Assembly (NCBI RefSeq): GCF_019104945.1
Contig: NZ_JAHRWW010000021.1
Coordinates: 1 to 40,311 of the forward strand
Reading direction: 5' to 3'
From: Thermomonas sp.
GTDB lineage: Bacteria > Pseudomonadota > Gammaproteobacteria > Xanthomonadales > Xanthomonadaceae
DNA: 40,311 nucleotides
The notes under the pieces are model-generated. The model had not been told where the DNA came from. It was given only the letters and a program-made list of their open reading frames with translations, and made no database searches. This document shows positions 1 to 8,832 of the stretch, in pieces (position 1 is the stretch's first letter; each line of letters starts with the position of its first letter). The position numbers and the translations under genes were made by a program.

Positions 1-30
1 CTGCATAGCGCGTGGAAGGAGATGAATTAT

Positions 31-684
31 TCATGCGGTTGCAGGTTGCGGTAGCCACGCGCGAATTTCGTGCTGCACGATCTGCCGAAGATCCATGAGC
101 TTGCGATGGAAGAAGTGGCTTGTTTCGGGCAAACGCACCAGCTGCGGTGGTTGCGGCAGCGTATCGATCCACGCATAGACATCGTGTGCGTCCACGATCT
201 CATCGGCGTCGCCCTGCACCACCAGCCACGGCACGCTGGGAAGTGCGAAGCCGCCAAAATCCCAGCTTCTACCAACGGGCGGCGCAATGCTAATGAGGGC
301 TTGTGCGTGCAATTCTTCGCACAGACGAAGCGACACCCACGCGCCAAAGCTAAAGCCCGCAAGCCAAAGTGTTTTGCCAGGATACTGAGCGCGTGCATAG
401 GCAACCACGGCGCGTAGATCGTCTAGCTCACCAACGCCGTTATCAAACTGCCCTGCAGACCCGCCAACGCCACGAAAGTTGAAGCGTAGTGTGTCCACCC
501 CGGATTCACGCAATGCCCGTGCCAGCATGGTCACAACTTTGTTGTGCATGGTGCCGCCGCCGGTGGGCAGTGGGTGGCAGATCACGGCAAGCACCGACTG
601 GGGCATGCTTTCCGCCGCGTCAAACGCGGCTTCGATCACGCCAGCGGGGCCGGAAATAGAAAATGTAGAACTCACGTCAGTCAT
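31..684 (-). CDS. Alpha/beta hydrolase (dienelactone-hydrolase-like, COG2945 type)
   Basis: A 217-residue protein with the layout of small cytoplasmic alpha/beta hydrolases. Visible features are an early CHPLPTGGG segment (oxyanion/HP loop, residues 37-44), the nucleophile elbow G-F-S-F-G with Ser112, an acidic stretch QGDADEIVD (Asp159/Asp161 as candidate catalytic acid) and a late SHFFH with His190. This Ser-Asp-His order and length match the COG2945 family, whose natural substrates are mostly unknown; I would not assign a specific ester or lactone. There is no signal peptide. It lies downstream of the cytochrome gene on the same strand, but a terminator-like hairpin separates them, so it is probably transcribed on its own. 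The start at 684 gives a normal-length N-terminus. Confidence 0.85.
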   Translation of the reverse strand: MTDVSSTFSISGPAGVIEAAFDAAESMPQSVLAVICHPLPTGGGTMHNKVVTMLARALRESGVDTLRFNFRGVGGSAGQFDNGVGELDDLRAVVAYARAQYPGKTLWLAGFSFGAWVSLRLCEELHAQALISIAPPVGRSWDFGGFALPSVPWLVVQGDADEIVDAHDVYAWIDTLPQPPQLVRLPETSHFFHRKLMDLRQIVQHEIRAWLPQPATA

Positions 685-734
685 ATTAGGATGATGCTGG
701 AAGAGGCGTCAAATCAGCGTTATTCCTAACGCCA

Positions 735-762
735 CACACACAAACGCCGCCCAACGGCGGCG
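735..762 (-). terminator. Probable intrinsic terminator of the cytochrome gene
   Basis: A perfect 7-bp GC-only stem (745-751 with 756-762) and a four-base loop lie just downstream of the cytochrome stop codon. Read on the minus strand, the stem is followed by a T-rich but interrupted tail (TTTGTGTGTG). The tail is not a pure T-run, so termination may be partial. Confidence 0.5.
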
Positions 763-788
763 CTTGTAAGAAGGTTGTAGCGGCAAAA

Positions 789-1358
789 TTACTTGCTCTG
801 CGACACCATCCACTCCACCACGGCCTTCATCTGGTCGTCGGTGAGCGCCGGGTTACCACCCTTCGGCGGCATGGTGCCGGTGGTGCCGGTGAAGCCTTCG
901 GTGGCCTTCTTAATCAGCTCTTCTACGCCCTGTGCAGAGGCGCGCGCACCGATACCTGCGCCGTCAAGCTTGGGTGCACCAGCGACACCAGCGGTGTGGC
1001 AGCCGGTGCAGGGGCCTTTATTGAAGATTTCAGCGCCATCGGTGCGGCCTTCAAACGGCACGTTAGACGCCTGCGACTTGGATGCAGCTTCCGCCGCTGC
1101 GGCTTGTGCGGCAGCGCCAGTGGCGCCGGCATAGACGGCGCCTACCGGGGCAATGCGATCGGCGATCGCTTGTTGGGTGGAGGCGTCGGCCGGGTAGGTC
1201 ACTTTGCTATTGAGGTGGCGGGCAAACAAAAGCAGCCCCAGCGCCACCAAGACAAGAAAGACGATCAGTGCGGAGAACCGCTTAAGAAATGATTGGTCGT
1301 GTGTCTGCACGTTGCACCCGCTTATGTGGTGGCCAAAATCGGCCGTCGAGTTGTTCAT
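789..1358 (-). CDS. Membrane-anchored c5-type cytochrome
   Basis: A 189-residue protein with one N-terminal membrane segment (about residues 29-46, FSALIVFLVLVALGLLLF), an Ala-rich linker (about 73-95) and a C-terminal haem domain. Haem attachment is the CTGCH motif at residues 117-121; the likely axial methionine is Met163 in G-T-M-P-P-K-G-G, a pattern typical of cytochrome c5/CycB-like electron carriers. It should be anchored in the inner membrane with the haem domain in the periplasm, shuttling electrons between respiratory complexes. A longer reading from 1430 is open, but its first 24 residues are Pro-rich and unlike the family, so the ATG at 1358 is preferred; a GGA lies just upstream. 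The redox partner cannot be told from the sequence. Confidence 0.88.
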   Translation of the reverse strand: MNNSTADFGHHISGCNVQTHDQSFLKRFSALIVFLVLVALGLLLFARHLNSKVTYPADASTQQAIADRIAPVGAVYAGATGAAAQAAAAEAASKSQASNVPFEGRTDGAEIFNKGPCTGCHTAGVAGAPKLDGAGIGARASAQGVEELIKKATEGFTGTTGTMPPKGGNPALTDDQMKAVVEWMVSQSK

Positions 1359-1464
1359 TATTCCAGAACCCGCGTGCCGGTGCGAGTTTTGGGGTGCGGG
1401 TAGGGGATACACGTAAGGAAGGGGAGGCACCGGCCATGAAATTATGTGATGTCGAACAAACTAG

Positions 1465-1494
1465 TTGACAGGGAAACTAATCATGCGTGATAAC
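1465..1494 (+). promoter_or_regulatory. Candidate sigma-70 promoter for the autotransporter gene
   Basis: A perfect -35 hexamer TTGACA (1465-1470) is followed after 18 bases by GATAAC (1489-1494, four of six matches to the -10 consensus). It lies about 125 bases before the autotransporter start codon and points towards it. Position and match support it, but there is no experimental evidence. Confidence 0.45.
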
Positions 1495-1619
1495 TGAACG
1501 GTTCGCGAACGCATGCAATGTGCAGTTTGCTGCTATTCAGCAAGGGGTGAAATCTGAGCAATCTGTCACTACCGTGATGATTGCAAAAGATTTCTGTATT
1601 TAAAACATAGGGAGGGTAC

Positions 1620-4600
1620 ATGAGCGACAACCGGAGTGTGGGTCAGGCACGGAAGGCACGTTTTTCACGCATCATCAAAGTAGCTCCTATGACGCGCGCG
1701 GTACGCTCCGTACTTGCCGTGTCGGCCATGACCTTGGCGCTAGGGGCTACAGGGCAAGCCAGCGCCGCGCCGCAGCGCGTTTCTATCCCTTATGCCCTTC
1801 AGCTTCAGCAAGCAGCGATTGATTTCGCTCCGGTGTTCGACTTAACCATCATCCCGAGCGGTGCGGTCCCGCTCAGCGTCAATCTGCCGCCTGTTGCTAC
1901 GGCAGGTACCGTAACCGATGTGGGTGATATCACCATTGATAACGCCGATCCGGTTACCGAAATTGCCCTTGGTGCGTATGACGCAATCGCCTTGGGCGGC
2001 TATTCCTCGGCAGGGGGCGTCGATATTACGAATCAAGCAGGCGGCGCTTTGGACGCGCAGTCTGAGTACGGCATGGCCATTGGTATCTATGCCTACAGCT
2101 ATCACGGCGCGGGCGATGTCCGTGTGCACAACGCGGGCGATATCACTGCATATTCCAGCGATGGTCTGGCTGATGGCATTTTTGCCTATGGTGCCGATGT
2201 CGACGTCAACACCAGCGGGACGATTGATGTCACTGGCAGCACATGGGCCACAGGGATCGAAGCGCAAGGAACGGGTGCGGTAACCGTCACCAATACGGGT
2301 GACATCACCGCCACGGCCGATCCCTTCGATCAACTGGTGGATGAAGAAGGCACTATCGTCAGCGAAAGCAAAGGCGGCACGGGCTTTGGTATTTATGTCA
2401 CGGCCGGTGAAGCACAGACCAACATCGACAATAGCGGCGATATCGCCGTTACCGGCGGCAAAACCACTGGTATTCAGGTGCAGTCGTACGGCAGCATCAC
2501 CGTGACCAATAACGGCGATATTGTTTCGGGTACTGGGCAAACCAGCGAATACGTTGATGTGGGTGGTGGCGCCTACAACGTCCATTATCAAGGCACGTTC
2601 TACGCAACGGGCATCAATGCAGTAAGTGGTGGAACTGGTGCGGTGGTTAATGTCGAGAACAACGGCAATATCACCGCCCAAGGGACGTATAACGGCGTTG
2701 GTATTTCTGCTGTTGCCAGCGGTGAGGGCGGGCAGGCGCATGTCAGCAACAGTGGTGACCTATACGTCACCCAAGCGATGAAGTACGGCACTGGCGCCTA
2801 TGGCATCACGGTTTCGGCCGATGGTGATGCGTCAATCGACAATAGCGGCGCGATTACCTCGATGTCGCGTGGTGCGGCCACGGGCCTTTCTGCGGCCTCG
2901 TTTGCGGGTGATGTTACTGTCACCAACTCCGGCGATGTCATGGCCGGAACAAATGCCATGAAGTATTACGGTGCCACCGGGATCGTGGCTTTCGCGGGCT
3001 ATGGCAGCGCGACGGTGGATAACAGTGGCTCGATCTACACCATTGCGCGCCTAGAGGCTTCCACCGGTATCAATGCGCAGGGCTTCAGTGGCGCAACGGT
3101 TAATAACAGCGGTTACATCTATGCCTATGGCGAAGGCAAAGCTTACGGTATTTACGCCTCGTCGGGAACGGGTGATGTTGTCGTCACCAACCAAGCCGAT
3201 GGAGAGATCAAGTTCTTTGCTTATGGCGGCAGTGGTTTCGGTGTACTTGGTATCGCTACTCAGGGTGATGTCAGCATCGACAACGCCGGGATGGTGCATG
3301 GTTACGCGTATGGGCAGTCAAGCGGTGCGTTCGCGGTGGCGATGGCGGGAAATGCCTCCATCAATAACAGCGGCACGGTGGATGTCACCAGCGGCGGCAG
3401 CGCAGGTGCGGGTTTGTTTGCGCGTGCCGACTATGGCGATGCAACTATTGACAACTCTGGCATCGTGAATGTCAAAGCCGTTGAGACGGCATACGGCGCA
3501 TTTGCCCGATCTGGTGAAGGCTCGGTTACGGTCGATAATAGCGGCACGATTGATGTCTATTCGTATAACGGGGCGGCACTGGGTATTCGTGCATCGTCCA
3601 GCCAAGGCGATGTCAGTGTCACCAATAGCGGCACCGTTGATGCGTTCTCTTACAACAATGTGGCCTATGGCATCTTGGCAACGGGTAAAACCGCAGAGGT
3701 GACCAATAGCGGTGGCGTTGTTGCAGATGGTATTTACGCATTTGGTGTCAGGGCAGGCGGCTATTACGGCGCTACTGTCACCACTACTGACATCAGCAAT
3801 ATCCAAGTGTTCGCAGTGGTTGATGGCGCAGGTGTGCGCGCCAATGCCTACGAAGGCGATGCCACCATCGTCAATGGTGGCTATGTCGCGGTCAGCACAC
3901 GAAACGGTTATGCCGATGGCCTAGTGGCCACCAGTGCGGGTGGGAACGCGAGCGTTAGCAATACGGGCGATATTCTTGTCGCATCGATTTACGGTCGCGC
4001 CGATGGCATCGTGAGCTACGCACTTACCTACAACGCATCCATCACCAACAGCGGGTCGATCGCCGCCTATTCGCGACAGGGTGAGGCGAAAGGCCTGAAT
4101 GGCTATAGCGTGTATGGCAATGTCGAGATTGAGAACTCCGGCTACGTCGTGGCCAATTCGCCGGGCTCCAGCGCAATTGCGATTTATGGCTATTCGCTCA
4201 ACGGCGATGTGCATATCGCCAACACCGGCGATCTATACGTCGAATCGTACAACGGGTTGGCCGACGGCATTTTCGCAAGCGGTGCCAATGTGGCCGTTGA
4301 AAATGCGGGTGCCATTAAAACGATTGGTGCCTATTGGTCTGCCGGTATCGAAGCACAGGGGGCAGAAACAGCCATCGTATCCAACGACGGCGCAATTACG
4401 TCGGTAGCCACGCCGTGGCTGCAGCTTGAAGATAGTTCGGGCATCATTGGTGGTTATGCGGGGGGTAAGGGTTTTGGCATCTACGCCACCAGTGGCGAAG
4501 GCGGAACGCAGGTTACCAATACGGGTGCTATCGCCGTCGATGGCGGCTATGCCTTCGGCATCGAAGCGCAGTCTTACGGCAATATCGTTATCAACAACAG

Positions 4601-7600
4601 TGGCGATATCACGGCCGGTAGTGGGCTGAGTGTCGATGACACCAGCTACCCCGGTTATTACTTGTTCTACGGCACCCAAGTGGCCACCGGTATTCACGCC
4701 ACGACAGGGGGTGAAGGTGCTGCGATTTCCGTCACCAACAGCGGCAACATTGCGGTAGATACGATTTTTGGTGGTAGTGGTATTGAGGTGGCGTCCAGTG
4801 GGATCGGTGGTACGGCGGTTGTTAGCAACAGTGGCGATATTACGGTTGAGCAATATGTGCGCAGTGGTACGGGGGCAAACGGCATTGTCGTTTCGGCAGA
4901 CGCCAACGCCGGAGTCAGCACCAGCGGGACGATTACCGTAACGTCGGGCAATGGGGTGTTCTTTGACGGCGTTATCGGTGGCAGCGTTTACGGCGCAATG
5001 GCGCTCTCGTTTGCGGGTAATGCCACGGCGATCAATAACGGCGACATTACCGTTAGCAATGATGCAACGAGCGGCTATGTGGCCACCGGTATTACTGCGT
5101 TCGCCGGCTATGGTGATGCTGCCGTTGGTAACTATGGTTCGGTAATCGCTGCGAGTGGCTATTACGCGAAAGCCATCGAAGCCAAGGGTTTTGGTGATGT
5201 TACCGTGGTCAATGGTGGTGAGCTTTACGCGCATAGCCTGCAATACGCATTCGGCATCTATGCGCAGGCAGGTACGGGTGACTTGGTGGTTGCCAATAAA
5301 GAAGACGCAAGCATTGGCTTCTATTCTTGGGCGCGCAGCGGGTTTGGCATCTTGGGTGTTGCTACGCAAGGTGATGTCAGCATCAGCAATGCGGGAACCA
5401 TTGAAGGCTATGCCTATGGCCAGGCATCGGGTATTTTTGCCAATGCCCAGCAAGGTGATGTCAGTATCGGTAACAGCGGTTCTATCGATGCCACCAGTGG
5501 CAACGACACGGGTGTGGGTGTATTTGCCCGCGCAGACAACGGCACGGCAACGGTCGTCAACAGCGGAGATATCACCGCCACATCGGGGACGGATAGTTAT
5601 CCGGGCAACACGGCATTTGGAATCTTGGCGCGTGGCGATTATGCGCAGGCCGCCAATAGCGGTGCGATCGTCGTCAATAGCCGCGTCTATGCCACGGGTA
5701 TCGCGGCAAGCTCGAAGTCGGGGACGACCGTTAGCAATAGTGGAGGCAGTATTTATGTCACCGCACCGGGTGCGGTCGTAGCGGATGCATACGGCTATTA
5801 CTCTATTGTGGGCAGCGCCACCGGCATCGATGCGCGCTCGGCCTATGGTGATGTCAACCTGAGCAATGCCAGCGAAATTACTGCACTGAGCATTGGCGGA
5901 ACGGTTGGAGGGATTAGTGCGCTGGCGGGGCAAGACCTTAACGTGATCAACAGCGGCGATATCACCGCTGGGACTATTTACGGCGAAGCCTTTGGTATCA
6001 GCGCCAATGATCAACCAAGCACGGACGGGTATTACGTACCCGGCACGACGATTGTGCAGAACTCTGGCGACATTTTGCTAGAAGCCAGCTATGCAGGATT
6101 TGGCAAGGCTATGGGTATCAGTGCCAACCGCAAATATGGTGATGTCACCGTGGAAAACAGCGGCGATATTACGATCTATGCGGGTGGCCGTTCGTATGGG
6201 GTGTTTGCTTACACCAACGAAGGCGATGTCAACCTCGTCAATACCGGTGACATCAAAATGCTGTCCTACACCGATGCCATGATTGGCTTGGCGGCGCAGA
6301 CGGGCAGTTTCTTTGCTGGTGGCGGCAATGCCACACTGAAGAATTCGGGCGATCTTTCCATTCACAGTGACTTTGGTATTGCAGTGGGGCTGCAAGCCAT
6401 TGCAGGTAGCGTGATGGATCCGCATGGCGATAGCTATATCTTGAATACCGGTGATCTAGACGTATCCAGTCAGTACATGGCTTATGCGATCCAGACCCGT
6501 GCAAGCATGGGCAATGCCACCATCATCAATACCGGGAATGTCACGGTAGATTCGGCCGCCTATACCGGCGACCCCTACACTCCAGGAACGGCAGCGGGTA
6601 TCTCGGCGCTGACCTTCAGTGGCGGTGACATTACCCTGAAGAACGGCGGTAACGTCACCGCTCATGGTTATGTGCATAGCTTTGGCCTGTACGCGAAATC
6701 GGAGAACGATGGCAATGTGGCGATCACCAACTCGGGTGACGTCTCTGCCACCTCCGACTACGGGCTTGCTCGCGGCGTGTTCGCTTATAGCTTCTATGGC
6801 GATGTCGTGGTCAATAATGCGGCCAATGGTGATATCGAAGCTTCGGGTGGATCGGCCGCAATGGGTATCCACACGGCGACGTATAACGGTGATGTGACTG
6901 TCAATAACGCGGGCAAGATTCACGCATCGGGTGGCTTGGCCAATGCCGCAATACTGTTTGAGAATGTGTACGGCACCAATACACTGAACAACTTGGGCAG
7001 TGGTGTTATTGGTGCAGATGGTACGGTTGCCTATGCGGTTGTCAGTGGTGATTCGGTTGAAACCATCAATAACGCCGGTACGGTCAATGGCTCCGTGACG
7101 CTAGGTGGCGGCGACGACGCCTTCAACAACCTCTCCGGCGGCCTATGGGATATCGGTAGCACCACCAGCACCGATTTTGGCGATGGCAATGACAGCATCA
7201 CCAACGCGGCCGGTGGCACCATTCGTTTGGCAGGCGGCAGCCTGACGCTGGGTGCAGGCGATAACACGTTCACCAACAGCGGTTTGATCGAAGTACTGGG
7301 TGCGGGCAACCTGATCCATATGGGGACGGGCCCGGGTGTCACCTTGGTGCCAGCGCTCAACGCCACGCCGTTCGTCAATAACGGCATCATCGACTTCCAA
7401 GACGGTGATACCAATGATGCGTTGACCATTGAAGGCAATATGAGCGGCACGGGGCAGATCGCGATCGACCTCGACCTTGCCAATAACGCCAGCGACCTGC
7501 TGTTCGTCAATGGGGATATGGCGGCCGGTGCGGTGCAGACGGTGAATGTAGTCATCACCCAGATGCCCATCAGCATGACCACTCAAGCAGTGACCTTTGC

Positions 7601-8678
7601 GCATGTGGAAGGCACCTCGGCGGCCGGGAACTTCGTAGGTGGCACGCTTATCGGTTATTCGCCGTCGAACTTCATGGATCTGAAGGTGGTGACCAAGAGC
7701 ACGCTCGACGCCACCAATGGCAGCGATGACTTGTTTGCGGTGGCGCTGGATGTGGCAGGCCTGAACGATACCGGCACCTTGTCGGCATCGGCTGCGAGCG
7801 GCGCTGCTGCAGCGCTCAATGCGCAGGTGGGCACCTTCCGTCAGCGCCTCGGTGCCAACCCTTACGGGGATGCCGACAAGGTGATGAGCGGCTTCGTTCG
7901 CTTCTACTCGAACGATGGCGACATGGCCCTAACCAACACCGCGGGCAACTTCGGTCAGGCGGGCAACTTCGGCTTCAACCAGCGCACCTGGGGTAATGAG
8001 TTCGGCATCAATGCGAACCTGTACAGCCATCTGCACGCAGGCGTGGTGTTGGGCAAGGCCACCAGCCGCCAGCGCCTCACGGCAGGCGCAGGTGAGAACC
8101 GCTTCGATGGCACCACGGTGGGCTTGTACGCTTCGTGGTACAACCCGACCGGCCTGTATGTGGATCTGTCGAGCCGTTGGATGACCTCGGATCTGCGTGC
8201 CACCTCGGCCGCCGGTGTGATGGATAGCTGCGCCAACGCCCATGCCACTAGCCTCGAAGCCGGTTATACGTGGCAGGTGGGCGGGTTCAACCTTGTGCCG
8301 CAGTTGCAGTACACCTACACCAAGGTAGACGGCATCAATAGCTTCCACGGCACGCTGGCGAACTTCGACGCGCATGGCGCAACGTCCTCGCAGGGGCGTG
8401 CGGGTCTTGCCTTCAACAAAGCCATCGAGTCGGGTGGGGTGCGCTTCACCCCGTACGGCGCGGTGAGTGCGGTGCGCGAGTTCGTAGGCAAGAGCTCGTA
8501 CACCGTGGCGGATGTGTTCTATGGCCACACCAGCAGCAAGGGCACCAGCGCGCTGGCCGAGCTGGGCCTTGGCATTCAGAAGGGCGGTTTTGGTCTGGAT
8601 CTAGGGGTGAACTGGATGGACGGCGGCGCGTATAAGAGCGTTGTCGGCGGACAGGCCAATATTCGCTACTCCTGGTAA
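1620..8678 (+). CDS. Giant autotransporter with beta-helix passenger and C-terminal barrel
   Basis: A 2352-residue type Va autotransporter. The N-terminus is an extended, basic signal sequence: about 23 basic/polar residues, then a hydrophobic core (residues 28-46) and a likely AxA cleavage site near 49. Residues about 95-1820 are built from dozens of imperfect turns of about 20-25 residues with the recurring pattern N-S-G-D-I followed by a Y/F-G-I strand, as in a right-handed beta-helix. A large internal duplication is listed separately. Residues 1829-1885 carry Gly/Asp turns (GGGDDAFN, GDGNDS, GAGDN) resembling RTX calcium sites. Residues about 2085-2352 form the translocator barrel ending in Y-S-W, an aromatic C-terminus as the BAM pathway expects. 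The only cysteine I can find is residue 2204, in the barrel. AGGGAG precedes the ATG by five bases. The passenger's target or ligand is unknown; adhesion is the usual role. Base composition looks more AT-rich than the flanking genes. Confidence 0.93.
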   Translation: MSDNRSVGQARKARFSRIIKVAPMTRAVRSVLAVSAMTLALGATGQASAAPQRVSIPYALQLQQAAIDFAPVFDLTIIPSGAVPLSVNLPPVATAGTVTDVGDITIDNADPVTEIALGAYDAIALGGYSSAGGVDITNQAGGALDAQSEYGMAIGIYAYSYHGAGDVRVHNAGDITAYSSDGLADGIFAYGADVDVNTSGTIDVTGSTWATGIEAQGTGAVTVTNTGDITATADPFDQLVDEEGTIVSESKGGTGFGIYVTAGEAQTNIDNSGDIAVTGGKTTGIQVQSYGSITVTNNGDIVSGTGQTSEYVDVGGGAYNVHYQGTFYATGINAVSGGTGAVVNVENNGNITAQGTYNGVGISAVASGEGGQAHVSNSGDLYVTQAMKYGTGAYGITVSADGDASIDNSGAITSMSRGAATGLSAASFAGDVTVTNSGDVMAGTNAMKYYGATGIVAFAGYGSATVDNSGSIYTIARLEASTGINAQGFSGATVNNSGYIYAYGEGKAYGIYASSGTGDVVVTNQADGEIKFFAYGGSGFGVLGIATQGDVSIDNAGMVHGYAYGQSSGAFAVAMAGNASINNSGTVDVTSGGSAGAGLFARADYGDATIDNSGIVNVKAVETAYGAFARSGEGSVTVDNSGTIDVYSYNGAALGIRASSSQGDVSVTNSGTVDAFSYNNVAYGILATGKTAEVTNSGGVVADGIYAFGVRAGGYYGATVTTTDISNIQVFAVVDGAGVRANAYEGDATIVNGGYVAVSTRNGYADGLVATSAGGNASVSNTGDILVASIYGRADGIVSYALTYNASITNSGSIAAYSRQGEAKGLNGYSVYGNVEIENSGYVVANSPGSSAIAIYGYSLNGDVHIANTGDLYVESYNGLADGIFASGANVAVENAGAIKTIGAYWSAGIEAQGAETAIVSNDGAITSVATPWLQLEDSSGIIGGYAGGKGFGIYATSGEGGTQVTNTGAIAVDGGYAFGIEAQSYGNIVINNSGDITAGSGLSVDDTSYPGYYLFYGTQVATGIHATTGGEGAAISVTNSGNIAVDTIFGGSGIEVASSGIGGTAVVSNSGDITVEQYVRSGTGANGIVVSADANAGVSTSGTITVTSGNGVFFDGVIGGSVYGAMALSFAGNATAINNGDITVSNDATSGYVATGITAFAGYGDAAVGNYGSVIAASGYYAKAIEAKGFGDVTVVNGGELYAHSLQYAFGIYAQAGTGDLVVANKEDASIGFYSWARSGFGILGVATQGDVSISNAGTIEGYAYGQASGIFANAQQGDVSIGNSGSIDATSGNDTGVGVFARADNGTATVVNSGDITATSGTDSYPGNTAFGILARGDYAQAANSGAIVVNSRVYATGIAASSKSGTTVSNSGGSIYVTAPGAVVADAYGYYSIVGSATGIDARSAYGDVNLSNASEITALSIGGTVGGISALAGQDLNVINSGDITAGTIYGEAFGISANDQPSTDGYYVPGTTIVQNSGDILLEASYAGFGKAMGISANRKYGDVTVENSGDITIYAGGRSYGVFAYTNEGDVNLVNTGDIKMLSYTDAMIGLAAQTGSFFAGGGNATLKNSGDLSIHSDFGIAVGLQAIAGSVMDPHGDSYILNTGDLDVSSQYMAYAIQTRASMGNATIINTGNVTVDSAAYTGDPYTPGTAAGISALTFSGGDITLKNGGNVTAHGYVHSFGLYAKSENDGNVAITNSGDVSATSDYGLARGVFAYSFYGDVVVNNAANGDIEASGGSAAMGIHTATYNGDVTVNNAGKIHASGGLANAAILFENVYGTNTLNNLGSGVIGADGTVAYAVVSGDSVETINNAGTVNGSVTLGGGDDAFNNLSGGLWDIGSTTSTDFGDGNDSITNAAGGTIRLAGGSLTLGAGDNTFTNSGLIEVLGAGNLIHMGTGPGVTLVPALNATPFVNNGIIDFQDGDTNDALTIEGNMSGTGQIAIDLDLANNASDLLFVNGDMAAGAVQTVNVVITQMPISMTTQAVTFAHVEGTSAAGNFVGGTLIGYSPSNFMDLKVVTKSTLDATNGSDDLFAVALDVAGLNDTGTLSASAASGAAAALNAQVGTFRQRLGANPYGDADKVMSGFVRFYSNDGDMALTNTAGNFGQAGNFGFNQRTWGNEFGINANLYSHLHAGVVLGKATSRQRLTAGAGENRFDGTTVGLYASWYNPTGLYVDLSSRWMTSDLRATSAAGVMDSCANAHATSLEAGYTWQVGGFNLVPQLQYTYTKVDGINSFHGTLANFDAHGATSSQGRAGLAFNKAIESGGVRFTPYGAVSAVREFVGKSSYTVADVFYGHTSSKGTSALAELGLGIQKGGFGLDLGVNWMDGGAYKSVVGGQANIRYSW
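2076..3465 (+). repeat. Internal duplication in the autotransporter, copy A
   Basis: First copy of a long diverged repeat in the passenger. Landmarks recur in the same order in copy B: GLADGIFA, G-I-EAQG, a long insert with QLxxxxxI, GFGIY, EAQSYG-like, SNSGD, the AFAGYG segment, GFGxLGxATQGDVSI, EGYAYGQ-like and FARAD. Codons at 2175 and 3420 correspond to 4266 and 5526. Confidence 0.75.
4173..5570 (+). repeat. Internal duplication in the autotransporter, copy B
   Basis: Second copy, offset 2091 bases from copy A at the start and 2106 bases by the end, so a few in-frame codons were gained. In one aligned stretch (3234 onward against 5340 onward) 26 of 34 residues are identical. Divergence elsewhere is greater, so this is an old duplication and not an assembly artefact. 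Confidence 0.75.
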
Positions 8679-8732
8679 ATCGTAATTCGGGGCGCGATGC
8701 CAATCTGTAGCACCGCCGCTCCTTCACCAAAG

Positions 8733-8757
8733 CCGCACGCAGTCGCGTGCGGTTTCA
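8733..8757 (+). terminator. Probable intrinsic terminator of the autotransporter gene
   Basis: A perfect 8-bp GC-rich stem (8733-8740 with 8745-8752) with loop AGTC, followed by TTT. It lies 55 bases after the stop codon and suggests the autotransporter is transcribed separately from the following operon. The T-tract is short, so read-through is possible. Confidence 0.55.
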
Positions 8758-8832
8758 TCCAGAGCTTGCTGGGGGTTGTAGGCCGGAGAGAACGTGTTCC
8801 GGTGGACTAGTCCCAGCGGCGGAGGCAAGACC

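Noticed and set aside
1842-2741. Second long antisense frame (299 codons) in the autotransporter
   Set aside because: Same cause as above; no ribosome site, domain or signal.
4233-6014. Long open frame (593 codons) antisense to the autotransporter
   Set aside because: It lies inside the repeat region, where biased codons of the repeated turns leave the opposite strand free of stops. Its product is rich in Arg/Asp/Ile/Gly/Thr in the pattern of a shadow and shows no domain.
2076-6900. Repeats considered as a CRISPR or tandem DNA array
   Set aside because: The repeats are in-frame protein turns of variable length and diverged sequence; they lack identical repeats with unique spacers.
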